Assembly (NCBI GenBank): GCA_020628645.1
Contig: JAHDES010000002.1
Coordinates: forward strand, 218,832 to 282,831
DNA length: 64,000 bases
Direction: 5' to 3'
Source: Saprospiraceae bacterium
GTDB lineage: Bacteria > Bacteroidota > Bacteroidia > Chitinophagales > Saprospiraceae
Part shown: in pieces, positions 42,501-51,234 of the stretch
Position numbering within the stretch: position 1 is the first letter of the stretch
Layout: each line of letters opens with the position of its first letter
Position numbers and translations under genes: made by a program
Notes under the pieces: model-generated
The model's database searches: none
What the model was told of the DNA's origin: nothing
Seen by the model: the letters and a program-made list of their open reading frames with translations, nothing else

Positions 42501-44335
42501 ATGCCTATGATTTGAACAATAGAACCCGTACTATTTCTTATCCAAATGGTCGATCTATTCAAGAAAATTTTGATTATCGTTATCAAATGACGAGTATTCA
42601 AGAAGGAGGGACGACTTTAGCTTCTTTTACTTACGATGCAGGAGGACGAATCACACAAAAGTCCTATGCTAATGGTGTAACTTCTACTTTTTCGTTTAAT
42701 GCAAATGATAATCCTCTTTCTATTTTACACAATAATGGTAATCCATTTGTCCATCTACAATACAGTTATGATAAAGAAGACAACAAATTAAGTGCTACTG
42801 CGCTTCATCAATCTGATCAATCTGAACAGTATGAATATGATTTCAACCATAGATTGATTAATTACAAAAAAGGAGTAATTGCTTCCAATAACATCCCTAG
42901 TCCCAATCAACAAGAAGAATTTACAATTGATCCCCTTTATAATAAAGTGGCACAAATAGTTAACGGAAATACTACAACTTATTCAGCTAATGAAATGAAT
43001 GAAATTACTCAGATGAATAATGGTTCGAGTACCAGTTTATTTCATGATGCAAATGGTAATTTGACTTATGATGGATTTTTTCATTATTCCTATGATTACG
43101 CGAATCGTTTAATCGTAGCCGCAGAAGATGCAAATCTTGAACAAATGGTCGCTCATTATAAATATGATGCGCTGGGAAGAAGAATTCAAAAAATTGCGGA
43201 AGGAAAAATTACGAATTACTATTATCAGGGTATGAGAATAATCTTAGAAGAAGTCTTAAATCCAAATTGTCCTTATTATTTAAGTTTATATGAACGAGAA
43301 ACAGGGCAAGTAAAACTTTATCAAGCAAGAGATTTTGTAACATCTACAGCTACAATAGATTCTAATTCAGATGTGACGTATCAAGCAGGAGATTCTATTG
43401 TTTTAGCATCTGGATTCTGTGTTGAATTAGGAAGTGAATTTTTAGCAGAGATTCAAGCTTGCGATCCAAATACAGATACACCTGAGCAAATAAGCTATGT
43501 GTATGGTACAAGTATAGATGATGTTATTAGTATGAACAGTAGCACTTGTACCCATTATTTCCATAAAAATGCACTGGGTAGTGTCATTGCTTTAACGGAC
43601 GATGTAGGTAGTATAACAGAGCGATATGAATACAGCCCTTATGGAGAAGTAAAAATTTATGATGCCAATTATAATGAACGTTCCTCTAGTGAATGCAATA
43701 ATCCTTATCGTTATACGGGGCGGCGTTTTGATAAAGAAACAACGACCTATTATTATAGAGCGCGTCAATATCATCCGAGATTAGGACGATTTTTACAACG
43801 TGACCCATTTGATTATACAGATGCAATGAACCTTTATCAATATGCGAAAAGTAATCCTATAAAATATTTGGATCCTTACGGGTTTGGATCAGCTATTTAC
43901 CCATTTAATTCTAGAATTAGCAATCAATCTTCTGATCAATGTTTAATTGCTTGGAATGGTGATACAGGATATGAAGTTTTAAATCCTGGTGATTCTACTT
44001 CTGCTTGGAAAGATAGGGGAGATTATGGCTATTATAATAATCATTGGCATAAAGTACCAGGAGGTCATCATAAAGGTATAGATGATCGTGATTTAGACGA
44101 ATATGATAAAGACGGTGATGGCACACCTGATTCAGCAGTTCCTCCTGGTGAATGGACACCTGGTCCTCCTCCAGAGGATGTATGTAGAAAATATTGTGAT
44201 TGTATTCACAAATCGAGTAAGAGTGATCAATTTGATGATTTTAAAAATTGTGGTGGGCAAGACCCTGTAGAATGTTGTGTTCAGAAGTGTTTAGCAGGAG
44301 GTGCAAATGGTGGCGGCGGCGGAGGTGGTGCTTAA
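39512..44335 (+). CDS. RHS/YD-repeat surface protein with Cys-rich C-terminal region
   Basis: A 1607-aa protein. The signal peptide ends near residue 29 (SAQ). The N-terminal YNGNLLYQRSDLNLPAIG is followed by about forty YD repeats (pattern YTYDANGN) up to about 1250. Residues about 1285-1320 (VTYQAGDSIVLASGFCVELG) look like an inserted coat-hanger type beta domain. The RHS core RYTGRRFDKETTTYYYRARQ and YLDPYG is at about 1395-1457. The last 149 residues are Cys-, Asp- and Gly-rich, with a DKDGDGTPD calcium-like motif and a C-terminal Gly run. No known toxin domain is seen. It has no T9SS sorting domain. Confidence 0.92.
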   Translation: MLSFKSYSTGVMLFSIVALCSLISFSLSAQTNSAQSNTKGGYGVRVNTYNGNLLYQRSDLNLPAIGQNIDFTFTYNSRCTGKDFGYGRGWTMSYNMQYTTNGSGDITIEYHDGKAKTFTNSGSGFNAPLGTFELLEEYAIGKFVLTSVNQIKYYFDDGSHKKLTSIVDLNGNTTTLSYSLAGELIQINSSCGTAIDLIWTNGYLTSINDNGTLPARSYQYDYTGDLLTKYTDPAGNTELYTYNDRNLLAQLTNKNGHAVTIDYATPSNAVINLTTPLSTQTYQYNDMTLTTTLSEQVGANIQNTTFQYNTSGQLMQKIGSCCGYNIQYVYDTNNNLVQRIDAAGNSTTYTYNLHGQKLTETDALGNMKSYTYDPLSHRKLSETDKNGNTTSYTYDANGNLIQINYPLGFNESYTYTLDGNVASFTDKNGNTTSYTYDACGQLITINRPLGSSTFFSYSKGLKISETDANNCTTTYAYDVLNRMISQTDDLGYITSYTYDAVGNRISLTDPNGNITSYTYDALNRLLTIAYPLGISEARTYNQKNRVSLTDPNGGITNYTYNSQNLLEQTINPEGGVTSYVYDARGNRTGVTDPNGNTFTYSFDVLSRLIQYIDPLGGITQYTYDAHGNRTSMTDPLGNTTTTIFDALHRPIQIIDPLGGITSTQYDGIGNEVSVTDANANTILYAYDALNRGTSKTDALGIVTTYTYDNENNIIAMKDGENQTVIHTYDCNNNLLSTTNPDGNGASFVYDGNRNLIQSTQMNNNTIQMTYDALNRKIQEQDNQGVLVQYTYDNKGNVLSKTDPNGNTTQYTYNGIDQKISEIDPLGETMLFSYDDNSNLLSTTDREGHVMNMQYDALNRKVSQTDHLGNTTTFTRDANGNTTAIIDANGNTTQYVFDANSRNTTEQFEDGTTKNYTYDAVGNMISRTDNKGETINYQYDDGDRLITIDYPDSNDDTYTYNNLNKLVSATNGNAIINFTYNADSRLLSEELNGYVTAYAYDLNNRTRTISYPNGRSIQENFDYRYQMTSIQEGGTTLASFTYDAGGRITQKSYANGVTSTFSFNANDNPLSILHNNGNPFVHLQYSYDKEDNKLSATALHQSDQSEQYEYDFNHRLINYKKGVIASNNIPSPNQQEEFTIDPLYNKVAQIVNGNTTTYSANEMNEITQMNNGSSTSLFHDANGNLTYDGFFHYSYDYANRLIVAAEDANLEQMVAHYKYDALGRRIQKIAEGKITNYYYQGMRIILEEVLNPNCPYYLSLYERETGQVKLYQARDFVTSTATIDSNSDVTYQAGDSIVLASGFCVELGSEFLAEIQACDPNTDTPEQISYVYGTSIDDVISMNSSTCTHYFHKNALGSVIALTDDVGSITERYEYSPYGEVKIYDANYNERSSSECNNPYRYTGRRFDKETTTYYYRARQYHPRLGRFLQRDPFDYTDAMNLYQYAKSNPIKYLDPYGFGSAIYPFNSRISNQSSDQCLIAWNGDTGYEVLNPGDSTSAWKDRGDYGYYNNHWHKVPGGHHKGIDDRDLDEYDKDGDGTPDSAVPPGEWTPGPPPEDVCRKYCDCIHKSSKSDQFDDFKNCGGQDPVECCVQKCLAGGANGGGGGGGA

Positions 44336-44379
44336 AGTAAAAACGCTATCAATTTATCTCTTTATTTAAAACGAATATC

Positions 44380-44928
44380 ATGAATTTTATAAAATATAGT
44401 TTCTTTTTTCTTTGTTTCATTTTAACGTTTCCAATTTCTGCACAAAGTAGTGGCGGCGGTGGAGGAGATGATGATTGTCCACAAGAATGTGATGACCTCG
44501 GTACGGATGATTGCGGTTATTGTGGTATTTATTGTGGTTGTACCGATCCGAGCGCAACTAATTATAGTTCATCTGCTACCATAGATGATGGCACTTGTAC
44601 TTATGATCCTGACCCTTATTATGGTTCATTTCAATCAAGTGCTGCACAACTAAAAACAAATTATTATGAGAATCCAAAAGAGTTGTCTTCACAAATCTAC
44701 CCCAATCCAAATAATGGAAGTTTCGAACTGAAAATAAAAGCACCTTATACTCATCAAGCTACTGTTTCAATTTATGATCTACAAGGAAATCAAGTATTTT
44801 CTACAGATTTACTAGTTTTTAAAGGTGTTTTTACGAAACAACTTGACTTGAAACTCCCACAAGGAATCTATTTATTACATACTACTTTAGGAAATTATAA
44901 AACGAAACAGAAAGTCATAGTCAATTAG
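44380..44928 (+). CDS. small T9SS cargo protein, partner of the RHS protein
   Basis: A 182-aa secreted protein. The signal peptide ends near residue 21 (SAQ), then a Gly run and a Cys-rich stretch with CTDPSATNYSSSATIDDGTC, a common short motif of Bacteroidota extracellular proteins. The last 75 residues (IYPNPNNGSFELKI, then LPQGIYLLHT) are a T9SS type A sorting domain. It starts 44 bases after the RHS gene and may be cotranscribed. Its Gly run resembles that at the RHS C terminus. It could be a partner or anchor of the RHS protein; there is no evidence for an immunity role. Confidence 0.85.
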   Translation: MNFIKYSFFFLCFILTFPISAQSSGGGGGDDDCPQECDDLGTDDCGYCGIYCGCTDPSATNYSSSATIDDGTCTYDPDPYYGSFQSSAAQLKTNYYENPKELSSQIYPNPNNGSFELKIKAPYTHQATVSIYDLQGNQVFSTDLLVFKGVFTKQLDLKLPQGIYLLHTTLGNYKTKQKVIVN

Positions 44929-44951
44929 ATTTCAAATAAATACAAATAGTA

Positions 44952-44984
44952 AGGAGGGTTTGGTAAGTTTTCCTCCTCTTTTTT
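44952..44984 (+). terminator. terminator after the RHS partner gene
   Basis: AGGAGG pairs with CCTCCT around a 14-base loop and is followed by CTTTTTT. It separates the RHS pair from the glycan operon; the operon's TTG start is 19 bases further on. Confidence 0.7.
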
Positions 44985-45002
44985 GATTTAATACGAATTC
45001 AA

Positions 45003-47321
45003 TTGGTACAAAAAACAGCTATACGAGAAACTAAAAGCAAGGATAGAATAGTTGGAAAACCAAATTTTCAACTATCTATTCTTGGTATACGACTTTTATT
45101 GTTGCTAATAACAGTGTTCAACTTATTTAGCTTCTCATCTATTTTTAAAGATGGTTACATTAAGGGATGGGATACCACATCACATTATGTTTATACTGTT
45201 CGTTTAGCGGAGTTGTTTGCAGAAGGTAATTATAGGTTATGGCTACCTGATTTTAGTATGGGTATGCCTTTATATTATTATTACCAACCTTTGCCTCATG
45301 TAGCGACAGCCTTTTTGTACAATTTATTTCCTGTTGTCTCTCCTTTGATAATCATGAAACTAATAGTTGTTTTACTATTATTAGTTTTCCCTTTGAGTAT
45401 TTATAAAGGATTAAGATGGATGGGGATTTCTGTACCCGTGGCAATAATAAGTGCTGTATTAGTGTATACTTTAGAAAGTTGGGTGGGTTTAGGAATCGAA
45501 CTTAAATTAATCTTCCAATGGGGCTTATACACCCATCTTTGGGGATTAGTTTTGATGCCACTAACGATTGGATATTGTTACAAAAATTTCTTTGGGAAAC
45601 AGCGATTGTTGACTCCCATTTTATTGTTAGGGATATTGTTCTGGACACATGTACTTTCTGCTTTAATGTGTTCTATGGCAATTGCAATATTGTGGGTAAT
45701 TCCTAAATGGAATTTGAAATCGTATCGTAATAATTTATTTCATTTAGGGGCAGTATTTATTGGAAGTTTCACTTTTTTCGCATTGGTATTTATACCTACA
45801 CTTCAAGCCAGTGAATACATGAGTGGATACTTTAAACTAGATGAAGAACATCATTTAGGTTTAGGGGTAATCAATTTATTTCAGCATTTAGGATTGGGTG
45901 ATTTATTTGATGCAAATACATTTCCTGTATTTTCACTCTTATTTGGAATTGGTGTATTGTTGTTACTAAGAAAGATCATTAATTCAGCTATTGTAGAAGA
46001 TGATTTTAATCGCTCTTTAGCCACGTATTTCCTATTAAATATAGTACTCGTTCTATTATTTTTGATGGGATCAAAAACCTTTTCCTTTCTTCAATATACT
46101 CCTTTACATAATAATTTGCCCTATTTAAGAATGATTCCTTGGCTTCATTTTTTTGCATTACCCATTGTCAGTTGGACGTTATGGCAATTTTTCCTTTGGT
46201 CAAGAAAGAAATGGCTTCAATATTCATCATCAACTATATTGAACTGGATTTATGTTATTCCTTTTCTATGTTTAGCGGCTTATTTTTTAAACCGTATGGA
46301 AAAAAATACACAAAAGATAGTAGGTACAAGTTCAGTTCATACTAATAAAGATTATTTTGAAGCATTAAGCTTTTTAAAGGGGCAAGAAGATGGTCGTATA
46401 AATTTGGTTCAATTGAAAAATAATGCAGAATTATTTTTACCTCCTTTGTTTTCAGATAAGCCTATTGGACGATTTTCCGCGGCGGGTAATAGAGGGAATT
46501 TAGGACAATTCTATTTGTATTTTATGGATGATTATAATCTAAAGTCCTATGAAATATTTGACTATAATTATGCTTTAACAACCAAAAGGAATCAGTACAA
46601 ATTTCAACAAATGGGTTTAAGTCCTATTTTTCAAAATGACAATTATGCAGTTTATCAAACCTATGAGGATTTTAGTTATTTTGATCTTGTTCAATCAGAT
46701 ATTGTCTGTTTATCTCATAATAAAGCCGCTAGAAATTTGATTCAATATTGGCATAAACATACTGATATACATAAATCCAAACAACACATTACCATTGCAG
46801 AAGATCGAACAACTAATGAATTTCAGGATTTGGATTATCGAATTTTAATTGATCCATTAGAAAATGATTCTCGTGAAAGTAGTAGGGCTATCCATTTAAC
46901 AAACCTTGCAGCAAAAGAAAGTATTCAAACCAATATTGATAATCGAGATGCCACTCTAGCAAAATATCTCCATCCTCCTCATGATTCCATATCTCCAATG
47001 CTTGGTAGAGTAATCGACTCTTACCATGAAGCGGGTCTTTATAAGGCGACCATTCAGGTTAACTCAAATCCTCCTGATAACCCTATTTCTTGGGCTTTAT
47101 TAAAAGTAAATGCCCATCCTGATTGGATCGCAAAAGTAAATGGAAAACTAGTCAAATGGACACAAATGAATCCTTGTTTTATGGCGGTTCCTTTAGAAGA
47201 AGGAATACATAAGGTGGAATTTGAATTTGGTGTAAATCCCTTACGTAAGACACTATTTGTTTTAGCATTTATAGTAATAATAATCGCAGCTTACTGGGAC
47301 AAAAAACGTAGTTTATGGTGA
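45003..47321 (+). CDS. polytopic membrane protein of the PTPS-related / GT-C-like type
   Basis: A 772-aa protein with about ten or more hydrophobic segments between 25 and 440 and a long extracytoplasmic C-terminal part. The first loop has GWDTTSHYVYTVRLAEL and MGMPLYYYYQPLPHV, as in the 6-pyruvoyl-tetrahydropterin-synthase-related membrane family and GT-C glycosyltransferases. The only possible start before the first TM is TTG at 45003; the first in-frame ATG, at about residue 82, would cut off that TM. It overlaps the sulfotransferase start by 7 bases. The likely role is sugar transfer to a lipid- or surface-bound glycan. Confidence 0.75.
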   Translation: MVQKTAIRETKSKDRIVGKPNFQLSILGIRLLLLLITVFNLFSFSSIFKDGYIKGWDTTSHYVYTVRLAELFAEGNYRLWLPDFSMGMPLYYYYQPLPHVATAFLYNLFPVVSPLIIMKLIVVLLLLVFPLSIYKGLRWMGISVPVAIISAVLVYTLESWVGLGIELKLIFQWGLYTHLWGLVLMPLTIGYCYKNFFGKQRLLTPILLLGILFWTHVLSALMCSMAIAILWVIPKWNLKSYRNNLFHLGAVFIGSFTFFALVFIPTLQASEYMSGYFKLDEEHHLGLGVINLFQHLGLGDLFDANTFPVFSLLFGIGVLLLLRKIINSAIVEDDFNRSLATYFLLNIVLVLLFLMGSKTFSFLQYTPLHNNLPYLRMIPWLHFFALPIVSWTLWQFFLWSRKKWLQYSSSTILNWIYVIPFLCLAAYFLNRMEKNTQKIVGTSSVHTNKDYFEALSFLKGQEDGRINLVQLKNNAELFLPPLFSDKPIGRFSAAGNRGNLGQFYLYFMDDYNLKSYEIFDYNYALTTKRNQYKFQQMGLSPIFQNDNYAVYQTYEDFSYFDLVQSDIVCLSHNKAARNLIQYWHKHTDIHKSKQHITIAEDRTTNEFQDLDYRILIDPLENDSRESSRAIHLTNLAAKESIQTNIDNRDATLAKYLHPPHDSISPMLGRVIDSYHEAGLYKATIQVNSNPPDNPISWALLKVNAHPDWIAKVNGKLVKWTQMNPCFMAVPLEEGIHKVEFEFGVNPLRKTLFVLAFIVIIIAAYWDKKRSLW

Positions 47322-48262
47322 AAAAAAATCATCATAAAGGTACATTTTTAGAAGTGCAATGGCATTCAAAATTGATGCATTGGTATAGATGGCAATCATT
47401 AAAAATACCGGGCTTTAATACCCTTGCTCGAATGGTAATGTCACTTAAATACCATACAAAATCCTTTTCAGTAAATCGTAGTAATATTCATGCTTTAACG
47501 TCTGCTCATCAATTGATATTTGGACTTTCTAGTTTTCGATCAGGTTCTACCTTTTTAGCTGATTTATTGGCTAAAAATTTACCATTTGCACAAGTAGAAC
47601 ATGAATCTAATATAAATGATTATTGGAGTTATATGAACGTTTTGCAAGAAAAACAATTGGCGATGCATTATTTCAATTCGTATCGAAAATATGAATTACT
47701 AAATCGATTGGATGTAGACAAGCAAGTGTATATTGAGATGAGTCCATATCTTGTATTACACACAGCAGCCCTAAAAAAAGCTTTTCCCAATGCTATTTTA
47801 TTTCATTTAGTTAGAGATGGCAGAGCAGTCGTTCGATCTATGATGGCTCGTGAAATTATGGGAGAAAAAGATCCAATGACTCCACTAATGCAGCCTCCTA
47901 AAACAGATCCTTATTCTTTAAAATGGGATAAAATGAGTCGATTTCAAAAAGTGTGTTGGAAATGGCAATATGAAAATAAAGAGCTTCGACAACAAAATCT
48001 TCCTTTAATACATTTAGAACTCTTATTAAATGATTATCACTATTTTAAAACTCAAGTTCTTGACTTATTAAAAATTGATATTCCATACCAAAATTGGGAA
48101 AAAGCTCGGAAAAATGCACAACATGCTAGTCCTCGCCAATTGCTGCCCCATTGGACTAAATGGGATAAAAAACATCTTGTCCAGTTTGAAGAAATATGTG
48201 GTGAGGAAATGAATAAACTGTCTTATCCAACAATAAATAAAGCCCCAATTCAATATGTATAA
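47315..48262 (+). CDS. sulfotransferase family protein
   Basis: A 315-aa cytoplasmic-type sulfotransferase. The 5'-phosphosulfate loop FRSGSTFL is at 74-81, and the 3'-phosphate motif LVRDGRAVVRS at about 165-175, both for PAPS. It transfers sulfate to a hydroxyl or amine acceptor, here probably a sugar, given the neighbouring glycan genes. It overlaps the upstream gene by 7 bases, so it is translationally coupled. Bacterial sulfotransferases in glycan clusters are uncommon; the acceptor is unknown. Confidence 0.9.
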   Translation: MVKKNHHKGTFLEVQWHSKLMHWYRWQSLKIPGFNTLARMVMSLKYHTKSFSVNRSNIHALTSAHQLIFGLSSFRSGSTFLADLLAKNLPFAQVEHESNINDYWSYMNVLQEKQLAMHYFNSYRKYELLNRLDVDKQVYIEMSPYLVLHTAALKKAFPNAILFHLVRDGRAVVRSMMAREIMGEKDPMTPLMQPPKTDPYSLKWDKMSRFQKVCWKWQYENKELRQQNLPLIHLELLLNDYHYFKTQVLDLLKIDIPYQNWEKARKNAQHASPRQLLPHWTKWDKKHLVQFEEICGEEMNKLSYPTINKAPIQYV

Positions 48263-48280
48263 TACGATAAAAAGAATAAA

Positions 48281-49426
48281 ATGAAAAGCCCTGAATTATC
48301 TATAGTCATGCCTTGTCTAAATGAGGTAGAAACCTTATCCATTTGTATCAAAAAAGCACAAAACTTTTTAACCGAACAGCAAATAGAAGGCGAAATAATT
48401 ATAGCGGATAATGGAAGTACTGATGGTTCTGTAGAACTTGCTCAATCGCAAGGTGTTCGTGTTATTCAAATAAAGGAAAAGGGATATGGTAATGCCTTAA
48501 AAGGAGGAATTGCTGCTGCTAAAGGAAAATACATTTTGATGGGCGATTCAGATGATAGTTATGATTTTTACAATTTATCCCCTTTCATAGATCGCTTGAA
48601 AGCTGGATATGATTTAGTGATGGGAAATCGCTTTTCAGGAGGGATTGAGAAAGGAGCGATGCCATTCTTGCATCGTTATTTAGGAAATCCAGTCCTATCT
48701 TTTTTGGGTCGATTATTTTACAATATTAATGTTCGTGATTTTCATTGTGGATTAAGAGCATTTAGAAAAGATGCTTACCAAAAAATGCGTTTGTCAAGTC
48801 CAGGGATGGAGTTTGCGTCTGAGATGGTCGTAAAAGCTTCACTTATGGATTTGAAAATAACAGAAGTTCCTACAACTTTATCTCCAGATGGTAGGAGTCG
48901 TTCACCTCATTTGAATACTTGGCGAGACGGTTGGCGTCATTTGCGATTTTTATTGGGGTTTAGTCCAAAATGGATCTACCTCTATCCCGGAATAGGAATG
49001 ATGTTACTGGGAGGAGTACTTTCTATTTTATTGGTGATGTCTCGGTTGCAGGTAGGTGGAATCAATTTTGATGTGCAAACCCTTTTATATACCTGTTTAT
49101 TAGTATTGATAGGTTTTCAATTTTTTGCTTTTTATTTTTTAGCAATTGTTTATGCAAATGCAAAGGGACTTTTGCCCCCAAAAGATCAAATCGTTAGAAT
49201 ATTACATTATTTCAATTTAGAAAAAGGATTGTTAATTGGGATAATGTTAATTGGAGTTGGAGTCTTGCTATTTTTATGGGCGTTTAATGTTTGGAGAGGA
49301 GTAGACTTTGGGGCATTAAATCCACTAGAAAGTCTTCGAATTACGATTCCAAGTGTTACTTTTTTGGTATTGGGAATACAAATGATGATTTATAGTTTCT
49401 TTTGGCATATTTTAAAATTACGATAA
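48281..49426 (+). CDS. family 2 glycosyltransferase, dolichol-phosphate mannosyltransferase-like
   Basis: A 381-aa protein. The GT-A domain (about 5-225) has IVMPCLNEVETL, the NGSTDGS nucleotide-binding part and the metal motif DSDDS (Asp89-Ser93). Four hydrophobic segments follow (about 233-255, 270-295, 312-335, 350-378). It resembles enzymes that load a sugar on undecaprenyl phosphate for later transfer by GT-C enzymes such as the neighbours. It lies 18 bases after the sulfotransferase gene, and its stop overlaps the next ATG. Confidence 0.92.
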   Translation: MKSPELSIVMPCLNEVETLSICIKKAQNFLTEQQIEGEIIIADNGSTDGSVELAQSQGVRVIQIKEKGYGNALKGGIAAAKGKYILMGDSDDSYDFYNLSPFIDRLKAGYDLVMGNRFSGGIEKGAMPFLHRYLGNPVLSFLGRLFYNINVRDFHCGLRAFRKDAYQKMRLSSPGMEFASEMVVKASLMDLKITEVPTTLSPDGRSRSPHLNTWRDGWRHLRFLLGFSPKWIYLYPGIGMMLLGGVLSILLVMSRLQVGGINFDVQTLLYTCLLVLIGFQFFAFYFLAIVYANAKGLLPPKDQIVRILHYFNLEKGLLIGIMLIGVGVLLFLWAFNVWRGVDFGALNPLESLRITIPSVTFLVLGIQMMIYSFFWHILKLR

Positions 49427-51177
49427 TGAAAATGAACTGGAAACGCCAAAATTTGCTACAATTTTTGAATAAGAATGGCTTTGTAGTATTCGCTATTTTG
49501 TTCTTTTTAGGAATGGCTTATCAATATTTGTATGTTGACTTGTTAAGAGATGAAGCGACTTCATTTATGAGATGTTCCTTACATCCTTTTTGGACAACTA
49601 TGACCAATTATTTTGCACCCAATAATCATATTTTATTTAATTTATTTCAGAATGCAGTTTCGAAAATTCTTGGCTTTTCAGATTTAGCAGAAGCAATAGA
49701 TTATCTGCCTTTTTATCGAAGCTTACAAATAGGTGCTAGTTTATTTACACTATATTTTACCTATCAATTTGCTAATCATTTTTTCAATAAACAAACAGCT
49801 CAAATAAGCGTCCTTTTAGTAGTTAGTTGCATTCCTTTTATCAATTATGTTGTTCAATTAAGGGGATATAATTTTAGTATGTTGATGGGGATGATGATGG
49901 TTTATTCTTCTTATCGTTACATACAGACTCAACAGCAAAAATATTTTTGGGGAACGACCTTTTCTTCATTTGCTATTCTTTACATAATACCGTCCAATAT
50001 TTACCTAGTATTACCCTTAGGTTTGTTGTGGTTATTTAAATATGGAAAGACAATAATTGATACACGAAAAGTATATTTTTCTGAAGAGCAAAAACGATTG
50101 TTTGGCTTGTTAATCGCTTTTGGTATTGCTGCTTTTCTAGTGGCTTTAGTTTATGCTCCTATCTATGAACGCGTATTGTTTAATCGCTATGTTACTAGAG
50201 AACCCGCTCACCGTTTTTATGTGTTATTAGAATATTTACCTCATGTTACAAATGGATTTATTTCATCGAGACATGCCTTGTTATTGTTAGTTGTTCCCGG
50301 ATTATATTATTGTTTTAATAAAGAAAATCAGAAGAATTCATGGGGTGTTTGGCAGCAATTATTGGGGATATATTTAGCTGGTTTTGTTATTTCTTTTTTA
50401 CGAAATGATTTACCATTTTATCGTACTTTTTCTGTTATGATTCCAATTTTTTCAATTGTATTAGCTGTTCCAATTGCTAGTTTTATTGATAAAATAATAC
50501 GTTCAGATCAAGAACGTAATTATTGGATGATGGGGATTTATGTATATTGTATGTTTGCTGCTATAAATTTTTATGTCAAAACAATAGAGGAGGTCGATCA
50601 GCAAATTTTACAGGAAAAAAAAGTAGTAAATACGACGCATAGTTATTTTTTTTCCAATTTATACCAACCAGATGAAGCTGCAATAGAATTAAAAAAAAGG
50701 TACGAAAAAAATCCGTATCCTGTACTTTTAGTACCTAATGAATTAGAACACATAATATCAGGACAATATTTAAGAAAATTGGATATTCCTTCTTATCTCT
50801 TACGCTGGATTAATGAAAATAAAAATTTGAAGACCAAAATGAAAAATCCCCGTCTAGCTCATATCACACATTCATCAAAATCCTACCAAACCTATGATAA
50901 AACGCTCCGTTATCCTATCCATCCCAAAAACTATCATCCCTCCTTTATGCAATTTGAAGTAATGTTGGAGTTTCTCAACAAGAAAGTACCATCCGATCAC
51001 TATTATCTCTTATCGTCTTATGAAAAAAGATTGCAAAAGAAATTTTATCAGTTTTTAGACAAAAAATATACCCTTAAAAAATTGAGTAAAGGTAATTCTG
51101 CTTACAATTTATATTTATTATCAAGGAAGAAGAAAATGGCAAGCACAACTGAAAATTTGGAAAATAAACCCTCGTAA
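49426..51177 (+). CDS. polytopic GT-C-like glycosyltransferase, unknown specificity
   Basis: A 583-aa protein with about ten hydrophobic segments up to about 380 and a soluble C-terminal part. The early loop LRDEATSFMRC and the FAPNNHILFNLFQ segment recall the acidic first loop of GT-C (PMT-like, ArnT-like) enzymes that use lipid-linked sugars. I start at the ATG at 49426 in the TAATG overlap; a longer form beginning 24 bases earlier is possible. It ends the glycan operon. Together with the GT2 gene it could add a sugar to a surface glycan or protein. Confidence 0.78.
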   Translation: MKMNWKRQNLLQFLNKNGFVVFAILFFLGMAYQYLYVDLLRDEATSFMRCSLHPFWTTMTNYFAPNNHILFNLFQNAVSKILGFSDLAEAIDYLPFYRSLQIGASLFTLYFTYQFANHFFNKQTAQISVLLVVSCIPFINYVVQLRGYNFSMLMGMMMVYSSYRYIQTQQQKYFWGTTFSSFAILYIIPSNIYLVLPLGLLWLFKYGKTIIDTRKVYFSEEQKRLFGLLIAFGIAAFLVALVYAPIYERVLFNRYVTREPAHRFYVLLEYLPHVTNGFISSRHALLLLVVPGLYYCFNKENQKNSWGVWQQLLGIYLAGFVISFLRNDLPFYRTFSVMIPIFSIVLAVPIASFIDKIIRSDQERNYWMMGIYVYCMFAAINFYVKTIEEVDQQILQEKKVVNTTHSYFFSNLYQPDEAAIELKKRYEKNPYPVLLVPNELEHIISGQYLRKLDIPSYLLRWINENKNLKTKMKNPRLAHITHSSKSYQTYDKTLRYPIHPKNYHPSFMQFEVMLEFLNKKVPSDHYYLLSSYEKRLQKKFYQFLDKKYTLKKLSKGNSAYNLYLLSRKKKMASTTENLENKPS

Positions 51178-51234
51178 AATAAATTTTAATTTGGAATAGC
51201 ATTGGTTTGTAGAAATAATTTTCTTCTGCCTTTT

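Noticed and set aside
39512-44335. Short repeats (about 60 bases, ACxTATGATGC-like) as a DNA repeat array
   Set aside because: They encode YD repeats in a continuous RHS reading frame.
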